NCBI GenBank assembly: GCA_016286165.1
Contig: JAEESE010000014.1
Coordinates: 51,413-115,412, forward strand
DNA: 64,000 nt
Source of the DNA: Bacteroidaceae bacterium
Lineage (GTDB): Bacteria > Bacteroidota > Bacteroidia > Bacteroidales > Bacteroidaceae
Direction of reading: 5' to 3'
The position numbers were made by a program, and so were the translations under genes. Shown here one piece after another: positions 43,519 to 53,378 of the stretch. The stretch's first letter is position 1. Each line of letters begins with the position of its first letter. The notes beneath the pieces are model-generated. The model did not search any database. It was not told the DNA's origin and worked only from the letters and a program-made list of their open reading frames with translations.

Positions 43519-46500
43519 ATGTACAACATGAAGACGTGCATAAAACGATTTTTTAAGTTCTTTTTAACCGCCTTGCCACTGGCGACGTATGGTCAGGCGG
43601 ATGGCGTGATACGTCAGGACCTACCGACAAAGAACGTGATGGCGTGTAATGGAGTGAACCGCTTCCTGCGCGACAGCGAAGGCTACGTGTGGTACGCCAC
43701 CGACGAGAATCTCTGCCGCGACAATGGCTATCAGGTCGATGTCTTCTGCTCCAACGAGCGGAATCCGCAACTGATGAAATCCAACTTCATCATCGATGTG
43801 GCAGAGGACGGCAACGGGCATATATGGATAGGAACGTCGCAAGGCGCATACGTTCTCGACAAGCACGACTACTCGATTCACTCCACGGCTGTCGCCGAGG
43901 CACAAGGCGTCCGTATCGAAGCCATCTACGCGCTGCACGACGGCACGGTGTGGCTCTCGACGGGTAACCATCTCCTGCACTTCGACGCCGACGAGCAGCT
44001 GCTGCAGAGAATAGACATCAGCCAACGCAGATTGGGGCCCAAGTTCATCAATGCGTTCATGGAGGATAGCCGCCACACGCTATGGCTTTTGCAGAGCGGA
44101 GCAGGCATCCTGTTCTACGACAGGGAACAACGTGATTTCGTGCCGGCTCCATGGCAGAGGGGCCTCGATCCGCAAGCCATGGTCGAGGACGTGGCGAATA
44201 AATGCTATTGGGTCGGTCTATGGGGACAAGGCATTGTCCGCTACCAGCCTGATGCCGCCATCGCAGACGCGACGGTCACGGTGGCTCAGGATGGAACAGC
44301 GGCATCTGCGGACGGCAGCCATGCCAATAGAGGCAAGATATTCGACATCAAAGTCGATCCTCACGGAGGACTCCTGTGGGCTACGGCCATGGACGGTATG
44401 CATGCCTATCGCATCGACGGCGACGGCCGCCTGCAAGAGTGCGACGTGCCGCAGATACGTTCGCTGGCGCAATACAACTTAGGCAACATCATGGTCGATG
44501 GGCTCGACAACATCTGGGTTGGCGGCAGTCGCTACTTCATGCTGCTTCGAGGGCACGAAGGCATCGTACGGCACGACAGCCCCTGGCATGTCATGGGCAA
44601 CAGCGCGCTTCTCGACGACAGCCAAAGGACACTCATGGCCGAGGCCGCGAGACACTTGAACGGCTTACGCATCAACGATGCCTGCAAAGATGCTGACGGC
44701 AGGATCTGTGTGGCAACGAACCATGGTCTGAAACGCGCGAAGGACTCCGACTGGAACATGGAGCAAGTCACCGACAGCACCGACGAGGTGCTGCGCGTCG
44801 TGGCAGATGCCGACGGCACGCTCTACTATCAGGGAAGGCAGGCGGGACTCTGCATGCTGCTGCGATGTAAGCGTCAGGCACAACCGATGCTGAAGAATGG
44901 CGAGACGTGCTCGTGCCTCGCGCTGCTCGACAGGGAGGTGCTGTGGATAGGCACTACCATTGGACGTGTATATGCCTGCGAGACACGCAACAGCCATACA
45001 CTGAAACCGGCACCGGCGCTGAGCAATGCCGGCGGCAACCGCATCATCGCCATCCGGCAGGATGCTCACGGACACGTGTGGTCGGTGACAAGGCACAGCC
45101 TTAGGGAATGGGACCTGAAGAGCGACAGCTACCGCATTCTGGAATGCCGGCATCCGAGAATCAGCATGGATTACTTCGATGCGCTGGTGGTGTGCGGCGA
45201 CTCGGTGTGTGCCGTAGGACCCGAACAATACTGCATGATCCTGCCTAAGGACTTCGACGTCCCAGGGACGACGGCCGCACAACCCTTGGTATCGACGGTC
45301 ATCGTCGATGGCGAGAGCCATTATATGGGAATGGGTCAGCGGACGCTCGAGATACCCAGCCACTCGCGTCTGGTAGAAATACGCCTGACGACACTCCAGC
45401 ACCACCTCGCCCCACAAGTGCAGTTTGCCTATCGCCTCCACAAGACGGGGCTGCTAGGGGGCGCCGACCGCGCTGAAGCCTGGGCAGAGCTACCGACGGG
45501 CACGAACTCCATCATGCTGAGCTCACCTGCCAAGGGGCGGTATATTATCGAGGTGAAGGCCACCGACGGGCAGGGCATCTGGGATGCACCGGCCGACATA
45601 TTCGTCCTCCATCGTCTGCCGGCTTGGTGGGAGTCGGGCTGGGCAATAGCCGTCTATGTGCTGTGCCTGCTGGCGCTTGCCCTGCTGGCGGCCCGGCAAT
45701 ATTCCACCGCCGTGCGTCGCCGTCGCCTGAGACAGATGGAGGCACAGCTGTCGGAGATGAAATTCCGCTTCTTCACTAATATCAGCCATGAACTACGCAC
45801 ACCGCTCACGCTGATGCTCGTGCCCGTGGAACAGATGCTGACCAACGACACCCTGCCCGAGCGCGACCGTGAACGCCTGGAAACCATCAAGCGCAATGCA
45901 CAGGAACTGCAACAGCTCATCGACCACATGCTCGATTTCCGACGCATGGAGCTCGGCGATGTACACCTCAACAAAAGAAACGGCGACATGAAGGCTCTCA
46001 TGGCTATGGCTCAGGACTCCTTCCAGTCGCTGGCACAGCATAAGCACATCGACCTTCGCTTCGTACACGACGACGCCAACTTCTATGCCACCTTCGACCA
46101 CGAGAAGATACGCCACGTGCTATGGAACCTGCTGAGCAATGCCATGAAATTCACCCCCGAAGGAGGGCACGTCACGATGAGTCTGACCACCGATACGTCC
46201 TTGAACGAGCTCGTTGTACACGTCGCCGACACAGGCACAGGCCTTCCCGAGAGTGAGATACCGCATGTCTTCGACCGCTACTATCAGTCGGCCAACGCGT
46301 CGTCGCAAGGCGGAAGCGGCATTGGCCTGAATCTCGTCCGCGAGACGGTGCAGCTTCATGGCGGCAAGGTTGGCGTCAACAGCCAGGAAGGACACGGTGC
46401 CGACTTCTGGTTCACCATTCCTATCCATCCGCAGCCACAACCCGCCACTGACAAGGAGCACACCCAGGACGACTCCGTGGCGGCAGACAGTCCGCACGAC

Positions 46501-47277
46501 AAAGGAGACGAAACGCTGACATCGATACTCCTCGTAGAAGACAATGTCGAACTGCGATCACTCATTGCCAATCAGCTCAGCGACGACGGCTACAAGGTGT
46601 TGCAGGCGGGCGACGGACAGCAGGCATGGGACGTGTTGCAGCAGAAGGACGACATCATGTTGATCGTCAGCGACGTGATGATGCCTATCATGGATGGCAT
46701 GGAACTCTGCCGACGCGTGAAGACCGACGAGCACACCAGCCACCTGCCCGTCATCCTCCTCACGGCAAAGACAGGCGACGAATCGCGACTCGAAGGTTAC
46801 AAGATGGGAGCCGACAGCTATCTCACCAAGCCTTTCAGCATGGCCGTGCTACAAAACCGCATCAAACACTTGCTGGAACAACGGCAGAGCCAACAGCAAC
46901 AGTTCCAGCACGACAACAGCTGCGATGCAGCACCGCTGACTCATTCGCCCTTCGACGAGGAATTCCTCGCACGCGCCATAAAAGCCGTGCAGAACCATTT
47001 GTCAGACAAAGCCTACGGTGTCAACCAGTTCAGCGATGATATGTGCGCCAGCCGGATGACCCTCTACCGCAAGATACACGCCATCACCGGGCAGTCGCCT
47101 AGCGAATTTATCACCACCATACGCCTCAAGCATGCCGCCCATCTGCTGGAAACCTCCACGCTGAGCATTGCCCTCGTGTCGGAGCATACAGGTTTTTCAT
47201 CCCCCAGTTTCTTTGCCAAGCAGTTTGCCAAGATGTTCGGCTGCCTGCCCAAAGACTACCGGGGACATTCTCTATAA
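43519..47277 (+). CDS. hybrid two-component system sensor kinase/response regulator (HTCS), AraC output
   Basis: 1252 residues; Met1 or Met4 (MKTCIKRF) may be the start, followed by a signal/anchor segment. A periplasmic two-propeller sensor with Reg_prop repeats (GYVWYATDENL, GHIWIGTSQGAY, GTVWLSTGNHLL, NIWVGGS, GRICVATNHGL) extends to about 610 and is followed by a Y_Y_Y domain. One membrane helix lies at about 705-728. HisKA has His757 (FFTNISHELRTPL); HATPase at about 865-980 has N, DTGTGLPE and GSGIGLNL boxes. REC at about 1000-1115 has phospho-Asp about 1052 (IVSDVMMPIMDG). An AraC HTH is at about 1145-1250. Known role: senses an oligosaccharide in the periplasm and activates glycan-utilisation genes. 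Targets predicted here: the divergent GH2 and the phosphatase-protein operon. Confidence 0.95.
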   Translation: MYNMKTCIKRFFKFFLTALPLATYGQADGVIRQDLPTKNVMACNGVNRFLRDSEGYVWYATDENLCRDNGYQVDVFCSNERNPQLMKSNFIIDVAEDGNGHIWIGTSQGAYVLDKHDYSIHSTAVAEAQGVRIEAIYALHDGTVWLSTGNHLLHFDADEQLLQRIDISQRRLGPKFINAFMEDSRHTLWLLQSGAGILFYDREQRDFVPAPWQRGLDPQAMVEDVANKCYWVGLWGQGIVRYQPDAAIADATVTVAQDGTAASADGSHANRGKIFDIKVDPHGGLLWATAMDGMHAYRIDGDGRLQECDVPQIRSLAQYNLGNIMVDGLDNIWVGGSRYFMLLRGHEGIVRHDSPWHVMGNSALLDDSQRTLMAEAARHLNGLRINDACKDADGRICVATNHGLKRAKDSDWNMEQVTDSTDEVLRVVADADGTLYYQGRQAGLCMLLRCKRQAQPMLKNGETCSCLALLDREVLWIGTTIGRVYACETRNSHTLKPAPALSNAGGNRIIAIRQDAHGHVWSVTRHSLREWDLKSDSYRILECRHPRISMDYFDALVVCGDSVCAVGPEQYCMILPKDFDVPGTTAAQPLVSTVIVDGESHYMGMGQRTLEIPSHSRLVEIRLTTLQHHLAPQVQFAYRLHKTGLLGGADRAEAWAELPTGTNSIMLSSPAKGRYIIEVKATDGQGIWDAPADIFVLHRLPAWWESGWAIAVYVLCLLALALLAARQYSTAVRRRRLRQMEAQLSEMKFRFFTNISHELRTPLTLMLVPVEQMLTNDTLPERDRERLETIKRNAQELQQLIDHMLDFRRMELGDVHLNKRNGDMKALMAMAQDSFQSLAQHKHIDLRFVHDDANFYATFDHEKIRHVLWNLLSNAMKFTPEGGHVTMSLTTDTSLNELVVHVADTGTGLPESEIPHVFDRYYQSANASSQGGSGIGLNLVRETVQLHGGKVGVNSQEGHGADFWFTIPIHPQPQPATDKEHTQDDSVAADSPHDKGDETLTSILLVEDNVELRSLIANQLSDDGYKVLQAGDGQQAWDVLQQKDDIMLIVSDVMMPIMDGMELCRRVKTDEHTSHLPVILLTAKTGDESRLEGYKMGADSYLTKPFSMAVLQNRIKHLLEQRQSQQQQFQHDNSCDAAPLTHSPFDEEFLARAIKAVQNHLSDKAYGVNQFSDDMCASRMTLYRKIHAITGQSPSEFITTIRLKHAAHLLETSTLSIALVSEHTGFSSPSFFAKQFAKMFGCLPKDYRGHSL

Positions 47278-47348
47278 TTAAATTCCCTTGTGACAATATG
47301 CTCGTCGGTGAGAAACTGCCGCCAAAATTCAGCAGTGTGGCCATAGTC

Positions 47349-47382
47349 GAAGGCGGCTTCGCCGCACCACGGGGCGAAGCCG
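47349..47382. terminator. hairpin between convergent HTCS and GH31 genes
   Basis: CGGCTTCGCC (47354-47363) pairs with GGCGAAGCCG (47373-47382) over a 9-nt loop. Its left arm is itself a mini-hairpin, GCGGC-TTC-GCCGC (47353-47365). There is no strong U-run, so termination is probable but not certain. Confidence 0.5.
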
Positions 47383-47393
47383 AATAATCACTA

Positions 47394-49808
47394 TTACAGC
47401 TTGATGGTCACTTCGCTGCCTGAATAGTCAACGGTTTTGGATGTGCCGTCGGGTAGCGTCACCGTGAACCTGCGTGCCGTAAGCATGCCGGGATATTGGC
47501 CTTTGCGGGCGGCAATGGTCAGCGTGCGGGCCTTGTCGCTCCATCTGAAGGCGATGGTGGCGTACTGGCCACGCTCATAGTTGTAGTTGTCGCCCTCGTC
47601 CTCGTAGAGGGTGAAGGTGCCGTCGGTGCCAGGGTATACGCGCATTTCAAGGTTGTCCCACGGCTTTTCGCCAACGTACTGCATCTCGGGTGCGAGGGGC
47701 AGGATGCTGCCGGCACGCACAAACATAGGAACGCGGTCGAGCTGTGTCTGCAAAGTTACGGTCTGGCCGCCCTTCATGCGTTTGCCCGTCCAGAAGTCGT
47801 ACCAATCGGTGCCTTTCGGCAGATACTTCGTGGCCGTCTTTTGCTCGTTCCATGCTATTTGTCCCGTATTCTCACCGTCGCTTTTCACTTCCCTGCGGTT
47901 CCAGCCCGTCATGGCATCCTCACGGATAATCCGCTCTTGGGTATACTGCGGGTCGAGAATAGGCAAGGCCAGAATGCTGCGGCCAAACATGAACTCGTCG
48001 GTCATGTCCCACACTTTACGGTCAGCGGCAAAGTCGCTGAAGAGAGGACGCAGATAACTCTCATTGTTGCTGGTAACCTGCCAGGCGGTGCTGTACAGAT
48101 AAGGTATCAAACGGTAGCGCAGACGTATCTGCTTCTCTATCGCGTCATACACGGGTTCACCTTTTTTGCCAAACTGCCATATTTCACGTGGAGCGTCGGC
48201 ACCATGGCTGCGGAAGACAGGGCAGAACAATGCATACTGCATCCAACGGATGAAGAGTTCCTGAAATTGCGGATTCTTGGGAGCTGAGCCACCGCCCCTT
48301 GTGTTGTATGAGCCACAGAAGAAGCCGCCGATGTCGGTGTTGAAATTCGGGCAGCCCGTCAGCGAATAGCTCAGTCCGGCAGGCACCTGCTTGCGAAGCA
48401 TATCCCATGATGAGGCCACGTCGCCGCTCCACATGCCAGAGCCGTAGTGCTGCTGCCCGGCGAAGGCCGAGCGTGTCATGATGAACACACGTTTCTGTTC
48501 TGACTCCTTGCGCTGTGCCTCATACACACCGCGCACGGTCTCCAATGGGAACGCGTTGCGCAGCGAGCGCCATGTGCCATCCTTGCCTGCCTTATGGTCG
48601 TAGTTAGCCTCCTTGGGATTGAAGAAGTCGGGGTCGGTGGAGTCCATCCACCAGGCATCGGTTCCCTTGTCAAAGAGGTTTTTCAGATTTTGCCAGTAGA
48701 TGTCGCGGGCTTCGGGCGAGAAGGCATCGTAGACGCGCACGCCAGAGGGATAGTCCATGCGTGGCGGCCAGAAGGTGAGGCCACTCTGCGGCCATGTCTC
48801 GAAGTCGAAGAGCAGACCCTTCTCGTCAAGTTGGCGATAAGCTTTTGTCTTCGGTCCGAAGCTGGCCCAGATGCTGATCATGAAGTGAGCGTTCTTCTTG
48901 TGGACGTCACTGATCATCCGCTCGCCGTTGGCATATTCTTCGGTCAGGAAGTCCATGGCGTTCCACAGATAGTTAGAGCCCCAGTACTGCCAGTCCTGTA
49001 TGATGCCGTCGAGGGGCACCTGCAGCTCACGGTACTTGTCGACCACGCTGAGCACTTCGGCAGCACTCTTGTAGCGCTCCTTGCACTGCCAGAAACCGTA
49101 GGTCCAAAGCGGGAACATAGGCACGTCGCCACTCAGGGAGCGCATCTGTGCAATGACGCCGTCGGCCGAGCCGCCATACATGAAATAGTAGTCAACGCAC
49201 TCGCCGACCTCTGACGAGAACGACATGCCCTTCACAGCATCGTCATCGAACTGCGTGCGCGAATAGTTATCCCAGAAGAGGCCCCATCCCTTGATGCTCT
49301 GCAGCACATTCTGGAAGTCCTCCAGGTTCGACTGCTCCATCAGCTTATGCTCGCCACGGCGGTTCATCTTGCCGTTCTGGATGGTGCCCAGACCATAGAT
49401 TGATTCGTCCTTGTCGAGTTGGAACGTCTGCGTTACGCGGAACTTGCCGGCATCAGGTCCGGTGGTGCGTGGCTCGAAGGTGGCTGCGCCCTTTTCACTC
49501 AGCAGCGTCTTGCCCTTGGCAGAGAATGTCAGCGCTCCTGTCCGTGGGTCTACCTTCACCGTGAGCGCGTTGCTGCTCACCGTGTTGCCCTTGCGGCTGA
49601 CGGCCACATCAGCAGGCTTTGCTATCACGACCAGGCTCTGCTTATCATACTCATGGTCGACGGGTGCCTTCACTACGTGCACCGTCTGCGGTGAATAGAA
49701 CTCCAGGCTAATCAGTGTCTTGCCGGCCTGAATCTTCACAGGCTCTGCACTCACTACTGCCATTGCCATGCACAGCAATGCAGCTAGAAAAAGATTTCTT
49801 TTAGTCAT
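47394..49808 (-). CDS. exported GH31 alpha-glucosidase/alpha-xylosidase
   Basis: 804 residues with a signal peptide (AALLCMAMAVVSA). A beta-rich N-domain is followed by the barrel: FPLWTYGFWQCKERYKSAAEV, IIQDWQYWGSN, then the nucleophile block TDAWWMDSTDPDFF (Asp) and the acid/base region SGMWSGDVASSWDMLRKQVPAGLSYSLTGCPNFNTDIGGFF. The C-terminal beta domains end in a DUF5110-like segment (GTFTLYEDEGDNYNYERGQYATIAFRW). The QDWQYWG and WWMDSTDPD forms resemble Bacteroides alpha-xylosidase/alpha-glucosidase members of GH31; xyloglucan-type or alpha-glucan side chains are candidates. It is not in the same transcript as the thiamine genes (own -7 element at 49882) and is convergent with the HTCS gene. 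Confidence 0.92.
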   Translation of the reverse strand: MTKRNLFLAALLCMAMAVVSAEPVKIQAGKTLISLEFYSPQTVHVVKAPVDHEYDKQSLVVIAKPADVAVSRKGNTVSSNALTVKVDPRTGALTFSAKGKTLLSEKGAATFEPRTTGPDAGKFRVTQTFQLDKDESIYGLGTIQNGKMNRRGEHKLMEQSNLEDFQNVLQSIKGWGLFWDNYSRTQFDDDAVKGMSFSSEVGECVDYYFMYGGSADGVIAQMRSLSGDVPMFPLWTYGFWQCKERYKSAAEVLSVVDKYRELQVPLDGIIQDWQYWGSNYLWNAMDFLTEEYANGERMISDVHKKNAHFMISIWASFGPKTKAYRQLDEKGLLFDFETWPQSGLTFWPPRMDYPSGVRVYDAFSPEARDIYWQNLKNLFDKGTDAWWMDSTDPDFFNPKEANYDHKAGKDGTWRSLRNAFPLETVRGVYEAQRKESEQKRVFIMTRSAFAGQQHYGSGMWSGDVASSWDMLRKQVPAGLSYSLTGCPNFNTDIGGFFCGSYNTRGGGSAPKNPQFQELFIRWMQYALFCPVFRSHGADAPREIWQFGKKGEPVYDAIEKQIRLRYRLIPYLYSTAWQVTSNNESYLRPLFSDFAADRKVWDMTDEFMFGRSILALPILDPQYTQERIIREDAMTGWNRREVKSDGENTGQIAWNEQKTATKYLPKGTDWYDFWTGKRMKGGQTVTLQTQLDRVPMFVRAGSILPLAPEMQYVGEKPWDNLEMRVYPGTDGTFTLYEDEGDNYNYERGQYATIAFRWSDKARTLTIAARKGQYPGMLTARRFTVTLPDGTSKTVDYSGSEVTIKL

Positions 49809-49881
49809 GTCGCTTTATTTATAATGGTTACAATCGCTTATTCCACATGTAAAGCATCGTTATCTACAGGGATTGACGCTG

Positions 49882-49889
49882 CAAAAATA
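49882..49889 (-). promoter_or_regulatory. -7 element for the GH31 gene
   Basis: TATTTTTG on the minus strand, 74 nt before the start codon. No copy of the HTCS 19-mer was found upstream of it. Confidence 0.45.
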
Positions 49890-49966
49890 CAAAAAAAACG
49901 ACATAGACATGGAGAAATCCCATGAAAAAGAACAGATACGGTGAAAATTTTAATGATGTCAGGAAA

Positions 49967-50593
49967 TTATCCTGCCGTGTCGCTGAGGCGCATCTTCCTC
50001 CGCCAACTGCAGTAACCCGCCACGGCAATGACGACGTAGAGGCCGTACAATGAGGCTTTGAAGGGGATGTCTTTTGTGAAATAAAGCCAGCAGGTGACCA
50101 CGTCTACAGCTATCCAGATGAACCATTGTTCCAGGTACTTATGCGCTAATGCCCAGATGCCGACGAGCGAGAGTGCCGTCGTGAAGGCATCGGCCACTGG
50201 GACAGTGGAATCAGTGAAATGGGAGAGCAGATACCAGATGAGCGCCCATAGCACGAGGAAGATGACGGTCCAAAGGGCAGCGAGGCGAAGGGGAATGTGT
50301 GTGATGGGAGACCCACCCCCCGCCTTCCCTGTGAGGGAGGGAGTGGTTTCCTGTGACGATGGTGAGTCATTGGTTTCCTTTTTTTGCCAACGCCACGCGC
50401 CGTAAGCTGTCATGGCGAGATAGTAGAACTCCATGCCGCAGTCGGCATACAACCCTTTCTGGTAATACAATACGATGCCGAGCAACTGCATCACGGCACC
50501 GACAGCCCACATCCAAACGCTTGCTCTGTATTCAAGCATGATGTAGGCCAAGCCGAGGGCTGCTGTAGTTATGTCGAGCCAATTAATTTCCAT
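49967..50593 (-). CDS. pnuT: PnuC-family transporter, predicted thiamine transporter PnuT
   Basis: 208 residues with about seven membrane helices. PnuC hallmarks: WMWAVGAVMQLLGIVLYYQKGLYADCGMEFYYLAMTAYGAWRW and WFIWIAVDVVTCWLYFTKDIPFKASLYGLYVVIAVAGYCSWRRKM, matching the WxxW and substrate-facing aromatic residues of the family. PnuC homologues transport nicotinamide riboside by facilitated diffusion; those regulated by TPP riboswitches (PnuT) transport thiamine. The gene starts 37 nt after a TonB receptor that is itself preceded by a TPP riboswitch, so thiamine is the predicted substrate. An insertion between helices (residues about 71-95, with SPSSQETTPSLTGKAGGGSP) is unusually long. No thiamine pyrophosphokinase gene follows. 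Confidence 0.88.
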   Translation of the reverse strand: MEINWLDITTAALGLAYIMLEYRASVWMWAVGAVMQLLGIVLYYQKGLYADCGMEFYYLAMTAYGAWRWQKKETNDSPSSQETTPSLTGKAGGGSPITHIPLRLAALWTVIFLVLWALIWYLLSHFTDSTVPVADAFTTALSLVGIWALAHKYLEQWFIWIAVDVVTCWLYFTKDIPFKASLYGLYVVIAVAGYCSWRRKMRLSDTAG

Positions 50594-50630
50594 GATTATT
50601 TCGTTCTGACGTTATTCCGTTACCCTGCTT

Positions 50631-53096
50631 TTAAAACCTCAACGTCACGCTTCCCATCGCCGTGAATCCGGCGGCGGGGATGAAGCCGATCTGGTAGTAG
50701 CGGTTGTCGGCGGGATGGCCGTAGCTGTCGCAGATGGCCGAGTAAACCCATCCGCTCGAGGCGTAGCGGGCGTTGAAAATATTGTAGAGGTTGGCGCCGA
50801 GTACTATCTCGCGCATACCTGCCAGACGTGTCTTGCTGCTTCCTAAGTTGAAGGGCGAGAGCTTGTACTGCAGGTAGATGTTCGATGTTGTGAACTTCGG
50901 CAGCGAACGGTCGCGGCACTCGGTGTTATCCAGATACTGACGCGATACGAAATTGGTATGCCACGTGGCGCTGAGGCCTTTCATGTGGAAATCCACGAAG
51001 CCGTTTACTATGGCCGAGGGCGAGAAAGCCAGGGTGGAGTGGTCGTAGTGAATGGTGCGCGAGCCCGAGTCCCAGTCCTCCACCACCTCGTCGAAATCGA
51101 GGATACGGTTCAGGCTCAGTGCTGCGTTACCCTCGAGCGAGAGCCAGCGTGTCACGTCCCAACTTGCTGTCAGCTCGGCACCAGTCCTTATCGACGAAGC
51201 TATGTTAGTAGTCAGTTTCTCGCCTATATCGCTCTCCATGCCCGTCTGCACGAACTGATTGGTGAAGTGCATATAATAGAGGTTGGCGCCTGCGTGCCCG
51301 CGCTTGCCCGTGAAGTTGTAGCCTAATTCATAGTCGAACACCCATTCGGGTTTGGGGGCAGGGTAGGAGCCGTTGTCGGTGAAGTTGTTACGCTCCGGTT
51401 CGCGATGACTCACAGCCTCGGAGAAATAGAAGTTATGACCGTCGCGCGTCCAGCTGATGCCCGCCTTGGGGTTGAAGAAATGGTAGTGGCGGTCTATGTC
51501 CAGGCGTTGGTTGTAGTAGCGGCTGTCCTCCTCGTAGAACTTATCGTTGATGCCGTCCGTGCGGTAGCCTACGTGGCGGTACTGCGCATCACCGAAAAGG
51601 CTCCACTCATCGTCGAGCTTATACGTCACCTTCACGTAGGCACTGTGGTCGTCCTTCCATGCATCTGAGTCGTAGTATGTGTAGCGCCCGCCTTTGATGA
51701 TGGCGGCCGCCAGTTCGGGTTGGCTGCTATAGGTCAGGTATCCGAAGTGGTTGCCTTGGAAACGCTGTACGTTCACACCTGCCACCACGTCCCATTGCTC
51801 CGTCTTGTAGCGGGCGTTGGCCACTGCGCCGAAGGTGTGTTGCTCCAGACCTTTCTGTCGCACGAAATCTGCCTTCTTCACCGTACTGCCGTCGGAGGTG
51901 GTGAAGTTCTCCAGACCGAATTTCTTCAGTTTGTTCTGCGGCCGGAACTCCTCGTAGTAGCCGTAGCCGTAGGTGTAGTGCAGCGTAGCGCCGAGGCTCC
52001 AGCGGTCGTTGATATCCCATGCCACCGACAACAGGTTATGGTCCTGGTTGAAGTTGTCCGTCGTGCGTGCCCATAGTCCGCCTTTGTATGCGTAGCGCTG
52101 CGTCATATAGTTGCCGTTGGCATCGCGTGCGAAGCTGCCGTCATCGGCATATTGAAGCGTCTCATACAACGTGTTGTACCTGCCCAGTCCTCGCGCGTAC
52201 ATATCTTTATATGTATGTATTCCAGTAGCGGTCCCGTAGGTGCCGTCCATGAGGCTCAGGTCGTTGTCGCCTGCCGTGACGCCGTTCCAAGCCTGTCCCG
52301 TATGCTCGTAGTTGCCGATATTCTTGTAGCGGATAGTCAGGCGGTCGTTGGGCATGAAGGTGAGGCCGCCGTAGAATGAACCCGAGCGACCGTCGGTGCC
52401 GTGGATGAAACCGTCGGTCTGCGTTTGGTGCCAGGCACCGTCAATCACCAGTTTGTCCAACAGCAAGCCTGTCGACAGCGAACCGCCGTAGTTCATCGTA
52501 TTGTACGAACCGTAGGAGTAGTTCACTTCGCCGCCCGGAGTCAGTCGCGGTGTGGCAGTGGTCATAGCCACTGTGCCGCCGAAAGCGCCGTCGCCGTTAG
52601 TGCTCGTGCCTACGCCTCGCTGCACCTGCACCGAACCCATCAGCGATGCATACGAGTTCATGTTTGCCCAGAACACACATTGATCCTCGGGCGAGTTCAG
52701 CGCCACGCCGTCCAGTGTAACGTTGATACGCGAGTCGCCCGCCCCGCGGATGCGCATATACACGGTGCCCGTGCCTAATCCGTTCTCGCCCCAGGCTATG
52801 ATACCCGGTGTGCGAGCCAGCAGGTAAGGCAGTTCACGCCCTGTGGTGGAGTGCTGCTGTAGCTCCGCCTTGCTGATGTTGGCCACAGCAAAAGGCGCAT
52901 TCTCCTGAACGCGCACGCCGCTTACCACCACCTCCTGCATATGTTCCATGCGCAGCGAATCGTTGTCCTCCTGCGCACTGCTGCTTACCGTGAACGGAAG
53001 CAAGGCAAGCACCATAAACATGCATCGTACGTTTACACTTGCGCCAATAGCGCATACCTTCTGCGCCAGAGGCGCAAAATAACCTTTACATTCCAT
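50631..53096 (-). CDS. TonB-dependent outer-membrane receptor, predicted thiamine receptor
   Basis: About 821 residues from the ATG at 53094-53096; the frame continues upstream through the riboswitch but that is not coding. An alternative start is the ATG at 53019-53021 (MFMVLALLPFTVSSSAQ), which gives a neater signal peptide and leaves 53022-53096, with two mini-hairpins, as leader. TonB box/plug: MQEVVVSGVRVQENAPFAVANISKAELQQHS, RIRGAGDSRINVTLDGVALNSPEDQCVFWANMNSYASLMGSVQVQRGVGTSTNGDGAFGGTVAM. Large 22-strand barrel, last residue Phe. There is no SusC-type N-terminal domain. With the TPP riboswitch upstream and PnuT downstream, it belongs to the predicted Bacteroidetes thiamine outer-membrane receptor group. 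Confidence 0.92.
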   Translation of the reverse strand: MECKGYFAPLAQKVCAIGASVNVRCMFMVLALLPFTVSSSAQEDNDSLRMEHMQEVVVSGVRVQENAPFAVANISKAELQQHSTTGRELPYLLARTPGIIAWGENGLGTGTVYMRIRGAGDSRINVTLDGVALNSPEDQCVFWANMNSYASLMGSVQVQRGVGTSTNGDGAFGGTVAMTTATPRLTPGGEVNYSYGSYNTMNYGGSLSTGLLLDKLVIDGAWHQTQTDGFIHGTDGRSGSFYGGLTFMPNDRLTIRYKNIGNYEHTGQAWNGVTAGDNDLSLMDGTYGTATGIHTYKDMYARGLGRYNTLYETLQYADDGSFARDANGNYMTQRYAYKGGLWARTTDNFNQDHNLLSVAWDINDRWSLGATLHYTYGYGYYEEFRPQNKLKKFGLENFTTSDGSTVKKADFVRQKGLEQHTFGAVANARYKTEQWDVVAGVNVQRFQGNHFGYLTYSSQPELAAAIIKGGRYTYYDSDAWKDDHSAYVKVTYKLDDEWSLFGDAQYRHVGYRTDGINDKFYEEDSRYYNQRLDIDRHYHFFNPKAGISWTRDGHNFYFSEAVSHREPERNNFTDNGSYPAPKPEWVFDYELGYNFTGKRGHAGANLYYMHFTNQFVQTGMESDIGEKLTTNIASSIRTGAELTASWDVTRWLSLEGNAALSLNRILDFDEVVEDWDSGSRTIHYDHSTLAFSPSAIVNGFVDFHMKGLSATWHTNFVSRQYLDNTECRDRSLPKFTTSNIYLQYKLSPFNLGSSKTRLAGMREIVLGANLYNIFNARYASSGWVYSAICDSYGHPADNRYYQIGFIPAAGFTAMGSVTLRF

Positions 53097-53119
53097 GAGA
53101 TATTGCTTTTGACATTTTA

Positions 53120-53197
53120 TCATTCCTACGCCGGCATTACCCGTTTCAGGTTCTCGAGGGTCTGTTCTCAGCCCGCCGACAAGCGGGCACCCCTTGA
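53120..53197 (-). ncRNA. TPP riboswitch (THI element)
   Basis: On the minus strand the conserved core reads GGGGTGCC ... GGCTGAGA ... ACCCTC ... GAACCTGA ... GGGTAATGCCGGCG ... AGGA, in the correct order and spacing, with the P3 stem GCCCGC/GCGGGC. It ends about 25 nt before the first possible start codon of the thiamine TonB receptor, so TPP probably limits translation start or transcription of the receptor/PnuT operon. Confidence 0.95.
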
Positions 53198-53208
53198 TAA
53201 ATCGGGGG

Positions 53209-53216
53209 CAAAGGTA
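53209..53216 (-). promoter_or_regulatory. -7 element of the thiamine operon
   Basis: TACCTTTG on the minus strand about 14 nt upstream of the first riboswitch base, consistent with a transcript that starts at the riboswitch. Confidence 0.6.
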
Positions 53217-53264
53217 CAAATAAATGATGAATGAAGAACTAAGAATGGCCTTTTTTTTTCGAAA

Positions 53265-53378
53265 TTGAAAAAGAATTAGGATTAAGGATTAGAGAATAAG
53301 AAAATAGGAAAATAAGAAAGGATTAGGGATTAAGGATTAAAGGTTATAGGTTAAAGTTAACGTTAGGATCAAAATCAA
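53265..53378. repeat. purine-rich imperfect tandem repeat in a 381-nt non-coding gap
   Basis: Degenerate AAGAAAATA / GGATTAA units. The rest of the 53097-53477 gap is the riboswitch, a terminator (53379-53408) and the hairpin array at 53418. No gene is seen. Confidence 0.55.

Noticed and set aside
49967..50593. Nicotinamide riboside transporter PnuC as substrate call
   Set aside because: The family is PnuC, but the TPP riboswitch and receptor upstream make thiamine (PnuT) the better prediction, despite nadB elsewhere in the window.
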